Assembly: GCA_964407285.1 (NCBI GenBank)
Contig: CAYOVG010000083.1
Location: 1-21,135 of the forward strand
Length of the DNA: 21,135 bases
Origin: CAYOVG01 sp964407285
GTDB taxonomy: Bacteria > Desulfobacterota > Syntrophobacteria > Syntrophobacterales > Syntrophobacteraceae
Direction of reading: 5' to 3'
Shown in pieces: positions 7,600 to 15,264 of the stretch (positions within the stretch are counted from its first letter, which is position 1; each line of letters starts with the position of its first letter). The notes under the pieces were generated by a model. The model was not told the DNA's origin. It made no database searches and saw only the letters and a program-made list of their open reading frames with translations. A program made the position numbers and the translations under genes.

Positions 7600-7649
7600 A
7601 AGGAATAACGCCTGGCGTTTAGCTCATCAGCGACATATCCCGATAACGC

Positions 7650-8579
7650 TTATCCCACTGTTATCTTGTTTTTTCCTCTTTCCTTTGAATGATAAAGCGC
7701 CTCATCAGCGCATTTAACTATGTAATCCGGTGACATATCCCGGCTGGGCAACAGGGATGCAACCCCTATGCTCAAGGTCAAGATCCCTCCTGGCGGATTG
7801 AATATATGTGGAATTGCCAGCGATTCAATGTTTTGCATCATTGTCTCAGCTACATTCATCCCCCCTTGTTTATCAGTTGCAGGTAGTACACAGGCGAATT
7901 CTTCACCTCCATAGCGTGCGACCAAATCAATAGATCTTTTCACGGAAGCTGCCAGTGTAACAGCAACTTTTTTAAGAGATTCATCACCATATGTATGGCC
8001 ATAGTGATCATTATAGGCCTTGAAGTTATCTATATCTAATAGAATCAGTGAAATAGGCCTGGACTCTCTTAACGCATAGTCCCACATTATCTTTAAATAT
8101 TCATCCAGACGGCGTCTGTTGTAAATACCTGTCAACCCATCACAATAGGAAAGCATTTCCAAAAAATCTCGATGCCGTTTAAGTTCTAAGTGTGTTTTTA
8201 CTCTTGCTTTTACGGTAGGGATATGGAATGGTTTAGAAATATAATCAACGGCGCCCAACTCAAATCCTCTTGTTTCGTTGTCAAACTCACCTCTTGCTGT
8301 GATGAATATTATTGGGATATTTTGAGTCCGGCTGTCAGATTTTAGCCTACTGCATATCTCGAAACCGTCAAGACCTGGCATGATGATGTCCAGCAAGATC
8401 AAATCAGGCTTATGATCTCCTTTAGCGAGTTCTAAGGCTCTTTCACCATTGGTGGCAACATTAACTATATATTCAACTCTCAAAACATCAATTAACATGC
8501 TGATGTTAAACGGTATGTCATCGACGATTAATATTCGTTGCTTCCTCCCTTCCGTAGCCATCCATTCAGTAGTTTTCAT
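7650..8579 (-). CDS. Response regulator diguanylate cyclase (REC-GGDEF)
   Basis: The protein has 309 residues. Residues 13-130 form a receiver domain with the acidic pair D20/D21, phosphoacceptor D64 (LILLDIIMPGLDG), T94 and K116 (SKPF). Residues 145-309 form a GGDEF domain: DGLTGIYNRRRLDEYL, LLDIDNFKAYNDHYGHTYGD with metal-binding Asp, and the intact active-site GGEEF (224-228). An RxxD inhibitory site (R215-D218) lies five residues before the GGEEF, so product inhibition by c-di-GMP is expected. Family role: two GTP to c-di-GMP when dimerised by phosphorylation. It starts at 8579 with SD AGGGA, 8 bp after the stop of the hybrid kinase gene, whose Hpt domain is its likely phosphodonor. It is the last gene of the AT-rich operon. 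Confidence 0.95.
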   Translation of the reverse strand: MKTTEWMATEGRKQRILIVDDIPFNISMLIDVLRVEYIVNVATNGERALELAKGDHKPDLILLDIIMPGLDGFEICSRLKSDSRTQNIPIIFITARGEFDNETRGFELGAVDYISKPFHIPTVKARVKTHLELKRHRDFLEMLSYCDGLTGIYNRRRLDEYLKIMWDYALRESRPISLILLDIDNFKAYNDHYGHTYGDESLKKVAVTLAASVKRSIDLVARYGGEEFACVLPATDKQGGMNVAETMMQNIESLAIPHIFNPPGGILTLSIGVASLLPSRDMSPDYIVKCADEALYHSKERGKNKITVG

Positions 8580-8587
8580 GATTATCC

Positions 8588-11500
8588 CTATTCTAATGAT
8601 ATGTTAAGGCTTTCGGCAATCTGTTTCAATATTTGAGATGCACTGGAAAAGTCAAATATCGAAATGGCTTTTCCCATCTCCATGAATTTTTCCCTTGGTA
8701 GTATGCTGCCGGCATATTTTTCAATTTCTTCCAAAGCCTTGTCTGAATCGATATTGTTTTCGGCGATGAGCTTCCCTAGATTCACAAGCAAAGACTTCAA
8801 GATTGTGGTATCAACCTTTGTAATATCTATCTCTTTGTACGAAGATCCTATATTTTTCTCTTGTATCTGAATTTTATCGATTGATCTTAAGACGGTCCGT
8901 AGTGAATGCGAAAAAAGCGCAAACTTTTCAGAAATCTCTTTGGATTTGGCGCTGTCTCTCAGAATCAGGGTTTCCAGCTCTTCAGCTTCCTTGGCAAGAA
9001 GCTTCGCGGCGATGTTATGGGCTGAACCCTTGATGGAATGCGCCAATATCCGGGCATTGAGTCTGTCGCCAAGGGTGAGGAGTCTTGCCATCTCGGACTC
9101 CGCAGCAGCAAAACACTCCTTGAATCTATGGAGCAGTTTTATAAGAAGTGCTTCTTTTCCACCGACTCGTTTTAAGAAGCTTTGAAGATCGATCCCCTCC
9201 AGGTCTTCCGGTAAAGATAGATGGGTATCAGCCGGCACATCCATCGGCCTTTTATAAATCTCCCTGTGGCCAGGCTTAATCCATTTCAATAAAATGCCAA
9301 ACAGCGTTTCAGTGTCGATCGGCTTAGTCAAGTAGTCGTTCATGCCCGATTCGATACACTCTTCACGATATCCCCGTAATGCATGCGCGGTCATGGCAAT
9401 AATGGGAAGATCCTGTTTATTGGAGTCCCGCCGGATTGCTTGAGTTGCTTCATGTCCTCCCATCATCGGCATTTGCAGATCCATCAATACTAAATCGTAG
9501 TCAAACTTGGCGACAGCTTCCTTCGCCTCCAGGCCATTCCTGGCAATATCAACCCGAAAGCCCTCTCCTTCCAGGACTTCCTGCGCCAATTCCTGATTGA
9601 CTACATTATCCTCCACCAGAAGTATCCTTGCTCCCGCTATAGCCTCCAATTCCTTTCGCTGTTGCTTCTCGGGCGGTTTAGTCTGAAAATCGCCGGCGCC
9701 TTTGTTTAAGACTCCCATGATCGTATCGAATAAAAGGGATGGATTCACCGGTTTCATCAAGAAAGCATCAATCCTGTCCGCATGTTTAAGAGCTTCTTCT
9801 CTGCCGAAGGCCGTCACCATAATAAGTAATGGAGCTTTTTGGGATTCAAATTCACGCTTGATTATTCCGGCCGTTTCCATACCATCCATCTTGAGCATTC
9901 GCCAGTCAAGAAACGCCAGATCATAAGGCCTACTCTTCAATGCCAGTCTGATCTCTTTCAAAGCTTCCATGCCGGAGCCTACAGAAGTTACTTCACATTT
10001 GAAGGCGACAAGGTGATCCGTCAATACTTGTCGGGCCGCCTCATTGTCGTCAGCTACAAGTACTTTTAATCCATGAAATTGATGAATATCACGAAAACCT
10101 GAAGTACATAGATCTCTTGCTTCGGGTTTATAATTAAAAGGAAGGATAACAGTAAATAAACTTCCATTGCCGGGTGCGCTTTCCGCAAATATTTCACCAT
10201 CCATCATTTTCACCAGTCTCTGGCAAATATTCAACCCCAGACCCGTTCCTCCATATTTTCGAGTTATGGAGGAATCCGCCTGATAAAATGCTGTAAATAG
10301 CCCTTTTATCTGCTCTTCTTCTATTCCAATACCTGTATCTCTTACAGAAAATCTAACAAGGCAAGTAGAATCACCTTTTTCCAGCAATTCAGCCTTTATA
10401 AGAATGTAGCCTTCCTCTGTGAACTTTACGGCGTTAGTAGTCAAATTGGTCAGAATCTGTGTAACTCGGAGAGAGTCCCCCATCAGAACAGGAGGAATAT
10501 TTATATCTGAGTGTACGACAACTTCTATTCCTTTATCCGACGCTTTTGCAGAAGTTAAGTCAGAAATGGTGTTTAAAACGTCTTCCAGTTTAAAATCGAT
10601 CACCTCGAGGATAAGCTTTTCGTCCTCGATCTTGGAAAGATCCAGAATATCGTTGATAATGCCCAGCAGAGCCTTGGATGAAACCGATATCTTGTTGACA
10701 AAGTCGAGTTGTTTCTTATCCAGCACTGTCTTCGATAGAAGAGTGGAAAAGCCGATAATTGCGTTCATTGGTGTTCTAATTTCATGGCTCATGTTTGCCA
10801 GGAACTCGCTTTTCAAACGGGTGGCCGATTCAGCGGTTTCCTTAGCAACTCTCATTTCCTCAATTTGCTTCTCATAGGTTATATCTTGCATAATTAACTC
10901 ATAGTACAGCAGATTTCTATTCTCATCCCGAACAGCGCTTGCACTAGCTGAAATGTCAATCACTTTGCCTTCTTTGTGATACGCCTTGAATTTAAAACCG
11001 TTTACCTGATTCGATCGACTCAACTCCACGGCCATTTGGCTCCAGTGAGCCCTATCAACATAAATGCAAGAAATAGACCGGATATTGTTAGTGAAATCCT
11101 CGAAAGAATTATAACCCAATAAATTCATTACAGCTAAATTGGCTGACACGATTTTGTCATCAGACGATATATGTACAATCCCGACTGCGGAATTCTCAAA
11201 TATAGTACGATACTTCTTTTCAGCTTTCTGTAATTCCAGGATTTGCTTCTTGATTTGGATTCCCATTTCTTCAATAATAAAAATAATAGATTCAAACTCA
11301 GCATACACTCTAGGCTTTACAGAAGCATCGTACTCGCCGGATCCATAACGATTTACAATTTGCTGGAGTTCACTTAGCGGTCTTTTTAAAAACCATCTCA
11401 ACAGGATTCCTGTAGCAAATAATAAAATTAACAATACTGAAAATATATTCAATATTGCAGATAATAACAGCTGATTATTTAGCTTTTCATGATAGGCATA

Positions 11501-11881
11501 AGTTAGCGATAATCTAACTCTTCCAGCATGATGATCATTATAATAGACATCTACCTCTCTAGGTATTGTATGCGATAAATCATTCTTTGCATAATTATAT
11601 AAAACCTCTCCACTTGTATTGCTGATAACAATTTCTGCCACCAATTCATTTCTTTCATAAAATCGTGCTATATCGGTGATATATCTATTATTTAAATACC
11701 AGAGCGGTTCTTCAATGCTGTTGATCAGAAAAGAAAGATATTCATCCATCTTTTCTTGAAGATCGACTTCGGCTTTATTGATAGCCATAAAGTAGCTAAC
11801 CAATGTTCCGGCGCCTGCAACAACAACTATGGTTAACAGTATGCTTAAAGTTAAATTGAATGCAATGGATTTTCTTCTCAT
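8588..11881 (-). CDS. Membrane hybrid histidine kinase (Cache-like-HAMP-PAS-HisKA-HATPase-REC-REC-Hpt)
   Basis: The protein has 1097 residues. TM1 is at about 9-32. A periplasmic sensor of about 105 residues follows, with EEPLWYLNNRYITDIARF resembling single-Cache-type domains. TM2 is at about 139-161 and HAMP at about 162-213. PAS spans about 222-340. The H-box FLANMSHEIRTPMN contains H366. The HATPase has N483, DTGIGI (515-520) and GGTGLGL (544-550). REC1 has D659 (LAFLDWRM) and K710. REC2 has D801 (LVLMDLQMPMMGG) and K853. Hpt has H948 (AHSIKGSAHN). A further helical stretch, 1010-1097, has no domain that I recognise. All catalytic residues are present, so a full phosphorelay within one chain is possible. 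The start ATG overlaps the stop of the upstream solute-binding gene (ATGA), with only a weak SD, suggesting translational coupling. Codons are AT-rich, unlike the flanking genes. Confidence 0.95.
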   Translation of the reverse strand: MRRKSIAFNLTLSILLTIVVVAGAGTLVSYFMAINKAEVDLQEKMDEYLSFLINSIEEPLWYLNNRYITDIARFYERNELVAEIVISNTSGEVLYNYAKNDLSHTIPREVDVYYNDHHAGRVRLSLTYAYHEKLNNQLLLSAILNIFSVLLILLFATGILLRWFLKRPLSELQQIVNRYGSGEYDASVKPRVYAEFESIIFIIEEMGIQIKKQILELQKAEKKYRTIFENSAVGIVHISSDDKIVSANLAVMNLLGYNSFEDFTNNIRSISCIYVDRAHWSQMAVELSRSNQVNGFKFKAYHKEGKVIDISASASAVRDENRNLLYYELIMQDITYEKQIEEMRVAKETAESATRLKSEFLANMSHEIRTPMNAIIGFSTLLSKTVLDKKQLDFVNKISVSSKALLGIINDILDLSKIEDEKLILEVIDFKLEDVLNTISDLTSAKASDKGIEVVVHSDINIPPVLMGDSLRVTQILTNLTTNAVKFTEEGYILIKAELLEKGDSTCLVRFSVRDTGIGIEEEQIKGLFTAFYQADSSITRKYGGTGLGLNICQRLVKMMDGEIFAESAPGNGSLFTVILPFNYKPEARDLCTSGFRDIHQFHGLKVLVADDNEAARQVLTDHLVAFKCEVTSVGSGMEALKEIRLALKSRPYDLAFLDWRMLKMDGMETAGIIKREFESQKAPLLIMVTAFGREEALKHADRIDAFLMKPVNPSLLFDTIMGVLNKGAGDFQTKPPEKQQRKELEAIAGARILLVEDNVVNQELAQEVLEGEGFRVDIARNGLEAKEAVAKFDYDLVLMDLQMPMMGGHEATQAIRRDSNKQDLPIIAMTAHALRGYREECIESGMNDYLTKPIDTETLFGILLKWIKPGHREIYKRPMDVPADTHLSLPEDLEGIDLQSFLKRVGGKEALLIKLLHRFKECFAAAESEMARLLTLGDRLNARILAHSIKGSAHNIAAKLLAKEAEELETLILRDSAKSKEISEKFALFSHSLRTVLRSIDKIQIQEKNIGSSYKEIDITKVDTTILKSLLVNLGKLIAENNIDSDKALEEIEKYAGSILPREKFMEMGKAISIFDFSSASQILKQIAESLNISLE

Positions 11882-12762
11882 TCACTGAGCTCGCCATGCA
11901 TTGCAGGTTTCAAAATCAATTCGTCATATTGTTTTCGTAACTCAGGAAGCCTTTCATCAGGCACCAAGACTTCAAATGCGCTAAAAAAATCATCCGTTGG
12001 TATTTCCTTGCGCAATATAGAGTTTATTTTATGAATCATCATCTTCCCCCAATCAGTCTTAGGAGCTGTGATATATCCAACTTCGTAATTCATTCTTTCC
12101 AGTATGGGCAATAAGACAATGTTATCAATTACCCCTGTTTCCTTTGCTCTAAAGGCTGTTCCATTGAGGGATACAAAATAATCAATTCGTTTTTTAATTA
12201 GCAAGTCTATAGGAATAGTAATCATGTCATCGCTTCTATACTCAGTATAGACATGGTTTTCATTTTCAAATTCTTTTATAATATTGTCTATCTCGGTACC
12301 ATAGCTTATAGAGGAAAATCTCAAAAACCTATGTCTCTTGTCTTTCAGGAGTTCTCTAAGGGAAACGGGATTACCACCTCCATAGTCCTTCAAATCTTCT
12401 TTTCTGACAACCAGCATTGCAGGCGGAGAAATCCTGCATGGGATGGAATAGTGCAGTATAGCTTCTCTCTCAGGTGTTTTATAGAGTCCGTAAAACAGGT
12501 AGCGTTCTCCATTTTTCATGTCATCTAAAAGTCGTTTTATTGGCATAAGAGCAGTGCTATGCTCATACTCTATCATATTTGCCCAAAGAATCTTGTAAAT
12601 AGCGAAACCGATACCCCCCGTGAGTCTATCGTTTTCGTAGATATAAACAGGGTAGTGAGATATATATGGCCAAAAAATTTTTTCTTTTTCTTGAGTATAA
12701 CCCGGTTGTGGGAATACCATGCCGATTAACATAAAAACAAGAACCATGAATATCTTAGGCAT
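11878..12762 (-). CDS. Periplasmic solute-binding protein (SBP_bac_3-like), sensor partner of the hybrid kinase
   Basis: The protein has 294 residues. It starts at 12762 with SD TAGGAGA. The N-terminus (MPKIFMVLVFMLIGMVFPQPGYTQ) is a Sec signal peptide. The mature part has the look of family-3-like extracellular solute-binding proteins of the EvgS/BvgS sensor type: an early hydrophobic strand, then GGIGFAIYKILW, PIKRLLDDMKNGERYLFYGLYKTPERE, and a second-lobe IPIDLLIKKRIDYFVSLNGTA. I see no lipobox and no permease or ATPase gene nearby. The protein is therefore more likely a ligand receptor for the kinase encoded directly downstream (4-bp overlap) than a transporter component. The ligand is unknown. 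It is the first gene of the AT-rich operon. Confidence 0.8.
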   Translation of the reverse strand: MPKIFMVLVFMLIGMVFPQPGYTQEKEKIFWPYISHYPVYIYENDRLTGGIGFAIYKILWANMIEYEHSTALMPIKRLLDDMKNGERYLFYGLYKTPEREAILHYSIPCRISPPAMLVVRKEDLKDYGGGNPVSLRELLKDKRHRFLRFSSISYGTEIDNIIKEFENENHVYTEYRSDDMITIPIDLLIKKRIDYFVSLNGTAFRAKETGVIDNIVLLPILERMNYEVGYITAPKTDWGKMMIHKINSILRKEIPTDDFFSAFEVLVPDERLPELRKQYDELILKPAMHGELSE

Positions 12763-13133
12763 ATCTAATGTCTCCTAAAATACAGATCTTTGAAGCATTG
12801 CGAGTAATTATGGTACAATGGTTACAGGTTATGGTCACTTTTACGGCCAATTGGAATGAAGCTATGTATCGGTATCTGATCATTAAAAACTCAACCAAGT
12901 CATGAATGATCAATACGCTGATGATGCTCATAATGGTGTACTATTTCATGGGTCATGATATTTCATTCTTCAAGTCTTCATCACCTATCTTTTACAGGCC
13001 GATCAAGCCGGTGCAGAGTAACTCAAATGGGTAAGCCACTGGTTCGAGCAGTGAGACTTGAACAGCTTTGAGCGTTCCGGAGGAGAATTCTCCTCCGGTG
13101 GCTTGATGAGAAAAGACCCCAGAGGAGCATCCC
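12763..13133. other. AT-rich leader region upstream of the c-di-GMP relay operon
   Basis: This stretch of about 370 bp lies between the solute-binding gene and the IS200-type transposase gene. It must hold the promoter of the leftward three-gene operon. A CATAAT on the minus strand near 12807-12812 could be a -10, but no good -35 lies at the right distance, so the promoter is not called. The right end (from about 13070) belongs to the IS200 remnant. Confidence 0.4.
13077..13098. repeat. Perfect 22-bp palindrome before tnpA
   Basis: CCGGAGGAGAA is followed by its exact reverse complement, centred on GAATTC. Its position 35 bp before the tnpA start fits the left-end hairpin of IS200-type elements, which serves as a TnpA recognition structure and in some elements shields the gene from incoming transcription. 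The SD for tnpA (AGAGGAG) lies between this palindrome and the ATG. Confidence 0.7.
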
Positions 13134-13553
13134 ATGAGCGAAGCGTATCAAAGCACATCCCATTCGAAGTGGAATTGCAGGCATCACGTTGTGTTTATCC
13201 CCGGAAGGCGTTGCAAGACGGGATTTGGACAGATCCGAAAGGAGCTTGGCCCCATATTCCATGAACCGGCACGCCAGAAGGAGCGCCGTATCCTGGAGGG
13301 GCGCCTTATGCCCGATCACGTCCATATGTGCATAGAAATCCCGCCCAAGCACTCTGTGTCCCCGGTCGTAGGATCTGTCAAGAGCAAGAGCGCCATAGCC
13401 ATTGCACGGCAGTTCGGGGGGAAGCAACGCAACTTCACGGGTGAACACTTCTGGGCACGGGGCTATGCGGTCTCAACCGTTGGTTTCGAGCTTGAGCAGG
13501 TGCGCGCCTGCATTCGTGAGCAGGAAGCAACAGACGTTGGAGGCCGATTTTAG
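13134..13553 (+). CDS. tnpA: IS200/IS605-family Y1 transposase TnpA, probably inactive
   Basis: The protein has 139 residues and starts at an ATG with SD AGAGGAG. It is clearly a Y1_Tnp protein: HHVVFIP near the N-terminus, RKELGPIFHEPARQKE, EGRLMPDHVHMCIEIPPK with the HUH pair H62/H64, GKQRNFTGEHFWARGYAVSTVG, and the final helix EQVRACIREQE. In active relatives this helix reads YIxxQ and carries the catalytic tyrosine; here it is Cys126 (codon TGC, 13509-13511) with Gln130 kept. The early KYRRK-type segment is also altered (GRRCK), and the C-terminus is short (EATDVGGRF). The enzyme should be unable to form the 5'-phosphotyrosine intermediate. No tnpB neighbour exists. Confidence 0.9.
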   Translation: MSEAYQSTSHSKWNCRHHVVFIPGRRCKTGFGQIRKELGPIFHEPARQKERRILEGRLMPDHVHMCIEIPPKHSVSPVVGSVKSKSAIAIARQFGGKQRNFTGEHFWARGYAVSTVGFELEQVRACIREQEATDVGGRF

Positions 13554-13810
13554 GGCTGCGGTATTTCCGATAGCTCCATACTCATAATCATTGGCGTTGT
13601 AATGGGGCGACCGCCTTCGAGGCAGCCCCACTCATCAAGACACCGGCTTTGCCGAGGGTGTCTGACTTCATCCATAGTGATTGCGATTCTTGCTGAAGCC
13701 ATTTGAATCTCCAGTACGATAATATGTCATACCGAGCACCAAATCAAGGAAGAAAGCTGTGCTGACGCATGAGCGTGCATGGCATTGCCGAAATCGATAT
13801 TTTCGGAAAT

Positions 13811-14000
13811 CGGATTCACCGGGTGATTGAGGATTCGTCTCGGACCGGAACCCGGCCCGGTGCGACCCGTTCCCCGCCGTGAAGGCGAGAAGACAGGGCA
13901 TAGATTAGTGTTGGGGCGGTATCGGTCCTCCGTGCCGCGGGTCAAGATCGAAGCGCCTGGACCGGCCGCTCAACATGAAGCCATGACCCGCTCTTCGATT
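13811..14000. repeat. 190-bp direct repeat, copy B
   Basis: This is the partner of 7175-7364: same orientation, same length, about 10 substitutions. Most of the changes are transitions. Copy B follows the IS200 remnant by about 150 bp. Copies A and B together enclose about 6.4 kb containing the AT-rich three-gene operon. Confidence 0.9.
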
Positions 14001-14037
14001 TTTCTTTTGTAATGCCGACGAACGTGGACCGCAGTCA

Positions 14038-14053
14038 GTGTGTCATGACACAC
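14038..14053. repeat. Perfect 16-bp palindrome
   Basis: GTGTGTCATGACACAC equals its own reverse complement. It is followed by further TGTGT/ACACA pieces (to about 14076) that allow alternative pairings. It could be a protein-binding site or the remnant end of an element. No gene start is close enough to assign an operator role. Confidence 0.5.
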
Positions 14054-14318
14054 TTCGTGTAGACACACTCTGTGCCGAAGCACACTCCCGTACGGTGGAA
14101 ACGAGGCCCGTTCCAGCCTCCGTCCATATCATCAGATCCCATTTTTTCTAAACGACCCTTCTAAACGACGCCTCATTAAAGATTTATGATTTCCTTCCCT
14201 CCTTGGTAAACTAAGACGCACAAACGACCTGGAACTGAATGGCGAAGGGGGTGGGGTTCGCCGAGGTGCTGGGTTGACCCAAGACGACACATTGCATGAA
14301 AAAGAGTGGTTGGGAATT

Positions 14319-14417
14319 CGCGACCTGAATTCCGTGATGTTGAACTACCCGCCGGAGACCAAGCTCCGATTGGGAGCCGGCCGACGGGGTATCCCACACC
14401 ACGGAATTCAGATCGCG
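14319..14417. repeat. 99-bp element with 18-bp inverted terminal arms
   Basis: CGCGACCTGAATTCCGTG (14319-14336) and CACGGAATTCAGATCGCG (14400-14417) are inverted copies matching at 17 of 18 positions. Weaker pairing continues inwards for several bases. The 63-bp interior is GC-rich and can itself pair (CCGGAG with CTCCGA-like parts). The size and lack of coding sequence fit a MITE-like or structured element. Confidence 0.5.
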
Positions 14418-14517
14418 CCCGGGGGCTCTTCCATGACTGAGACCATAGGGGAGGTAATGGGTTGCCCAGGTAATGGGTTGCTGGTTCCACAGCCCAGATT
14501 CAGGTGACCTGCGTTAT

Positions 14518-14650
14518 ACCGTGAACGGGTAGAAGCTGGACTTTTCTAGTGCGGTTACGGCCCGCGGCCGGGATCTGTCGCGTTTCGACAGCCCGGTCGC
14601 GACTGCAAAGCCGCACCAACAAAATAGTCTGGATTTCAACCGTTCACAGT
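14518..14650. repeat. 133-bp nested palindromic element
   Basis: Three pairs of inverted arms share one centre near 14583. The outer pair is 14518-14530 with 14638-14650 (11 of 13). The middle pair is GTGCGG (14549-14554) with CCGCAC (14611-14616). The inner pair is CCGGG-at-CTGTCG (14568-14580) with CGACAG-CCCGG (14586-14596) around a 5-base loop. It ends exactly where the IS630 transposase fragment begins. It may be a MITE or the fused ends of insertion sequences. Confidence 0.6.
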
Positions 14651-14651
14651 A

Positions 14652-14882
14652 GAACTGCTCTTCCTGCCCTCCTACTCCACGCAGCTCAATCTGATCGAGA
14701 GGTACTGGCGGTTCCTGCGCAGAAAATGTCTCTACTCCCGGTACTACCCCAATTTTCATGAATTCAGGACGGCCATCGAACAATGCATCACCTGTGCAAT
14801 TTATAGGTATCCCGAAGAGCTGGAATCCTGGCTGACATGGAATTTTCAGTCATTCAAGAAAATCCGGATCTTAACCGTTTAG
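14652..14882 (+). pseudogene. IS630-family transposase, C-terminal fragment
   Basis: This frame reads ELLFLPSYSTQLNLIERYW, then RFLRRKCLYSRYYPNFHEF, and later ELESWLTWNFQSF. It is the C-terminal DDE_3 part of IS630-type transposases, where the LPSYSPxLNLIE segment precedes and includes the last catalytic acidic residue. About 75 codons remain. The N-terminal DNA-binding and first catalytic parts are missing, there is an in-frame TAG at 14625, and the conserved Pro of SYSP is Thr. No start codon or SD precedes it. The remnant stops at TAG 14880-14882. The motif AACCGTT..A.AGT appears at both borders (14638 and 14873). Confidence 0.85.
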
Positions 14883-15264
14883 AGTATAGAAGCCATCCTT
14901 CATATTCACGGCAGTTTGAAATATGGAGAATGGGCGGACCCTTCCTCACTATGCGTTTAACCGCTTTCCCCATGACTCTCAAGCCGGATTTGGAATTGCC
15001 GACGCCTCGTCCTATGTTTTGTATTGCAGGATTCCATGCAATCCGTGTATCATCATAACCGGCCTTCTGATCGGCACGATTACTGCTTAGAAAAGTAATT
15101 TCGGAGTTCTCTGAATCCATATCATCCATCAACGGGCGGTGTGAAACCCGGTTTTGAGCGAACCCCTTTCTCGGTATGAAGCCGGAAGAGTCGGTATGTG
15201 CGCTGAATGGACAACACATGGGCAATCCATGCGGGATGACGCAATGGATGGAGAGGATGTCACG
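14883..15264. other. Intergenic region before the large sensor kinase gene
   Basis: A minus-strand open frame crosses this stretch (14854-15225), but its protein is not recognisable and no SD supports it. The promoter for the plus-strand kinase must lie here or in the debris to the left; no clear -35/-10 pair was found. An SD (GAGAGG) precedes the ATG at 15265. Confidence 0.4.

Larger units (their letters stand above)
13070..13665 (+). mobile_element. Decayed IS200/IS605-family element (TnpA only)
   Basis: The element consists of a TnpA gene flanked by hairpins of the type that IS200/IS605 elements carry at their ends. On the left is a perfect 22-bp palindrome at 13077-13098 (CCGGAGGAGAA and its complement). 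On the right is a GGGGC/GCCCC stem around 13603-13629, then AGACACC (13638-13644) pairing with GGTGTCT (13657-13663). There is no tnpB. Exact ends cannot be fixed from one copy. It lies inside the segment bounded by the 190-bp direct repeats. Confidence 0.6.
13554..14651. other. Long non-coding stretch with repeats and mobile-element debris
   Basis: About 1.1 kb without a supported gene. It holds the right-end hairpins of the IS200 remnant, copy B of the 190-bp repeat (13811-14000), a 16-bp palindrome (14038-14053), a tandem TTCTAAACGAC pair (14146-14156 and 14159-14169), the inverted repeat 14319-14417, a 16-bp-period duplication containing GGTAATGGGTTGC (14452-14483) and the 133-bp palindromic element 14518-14650. 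The short ORFs crossing this area lack SD sites and recognisable protein sequence. Confidence 0.6.

Noticed and set aside
14176..14507. Overlapping short ORFs on both strands in the debris zone
   Set aside because: No SD and no recognisable motif; the region is better explained by inverted and tandem repeats.
14854..15225. Minus-strand 123-codon open frame between the IS630 fragment and the sensor kinase
   Set aside because: It overlaps the IS630 fragment and has no SD. I recognise no family, although the 90-residue stretch starting MDDMDSENSE looks fairly protein-like and might be a transposase remnant.
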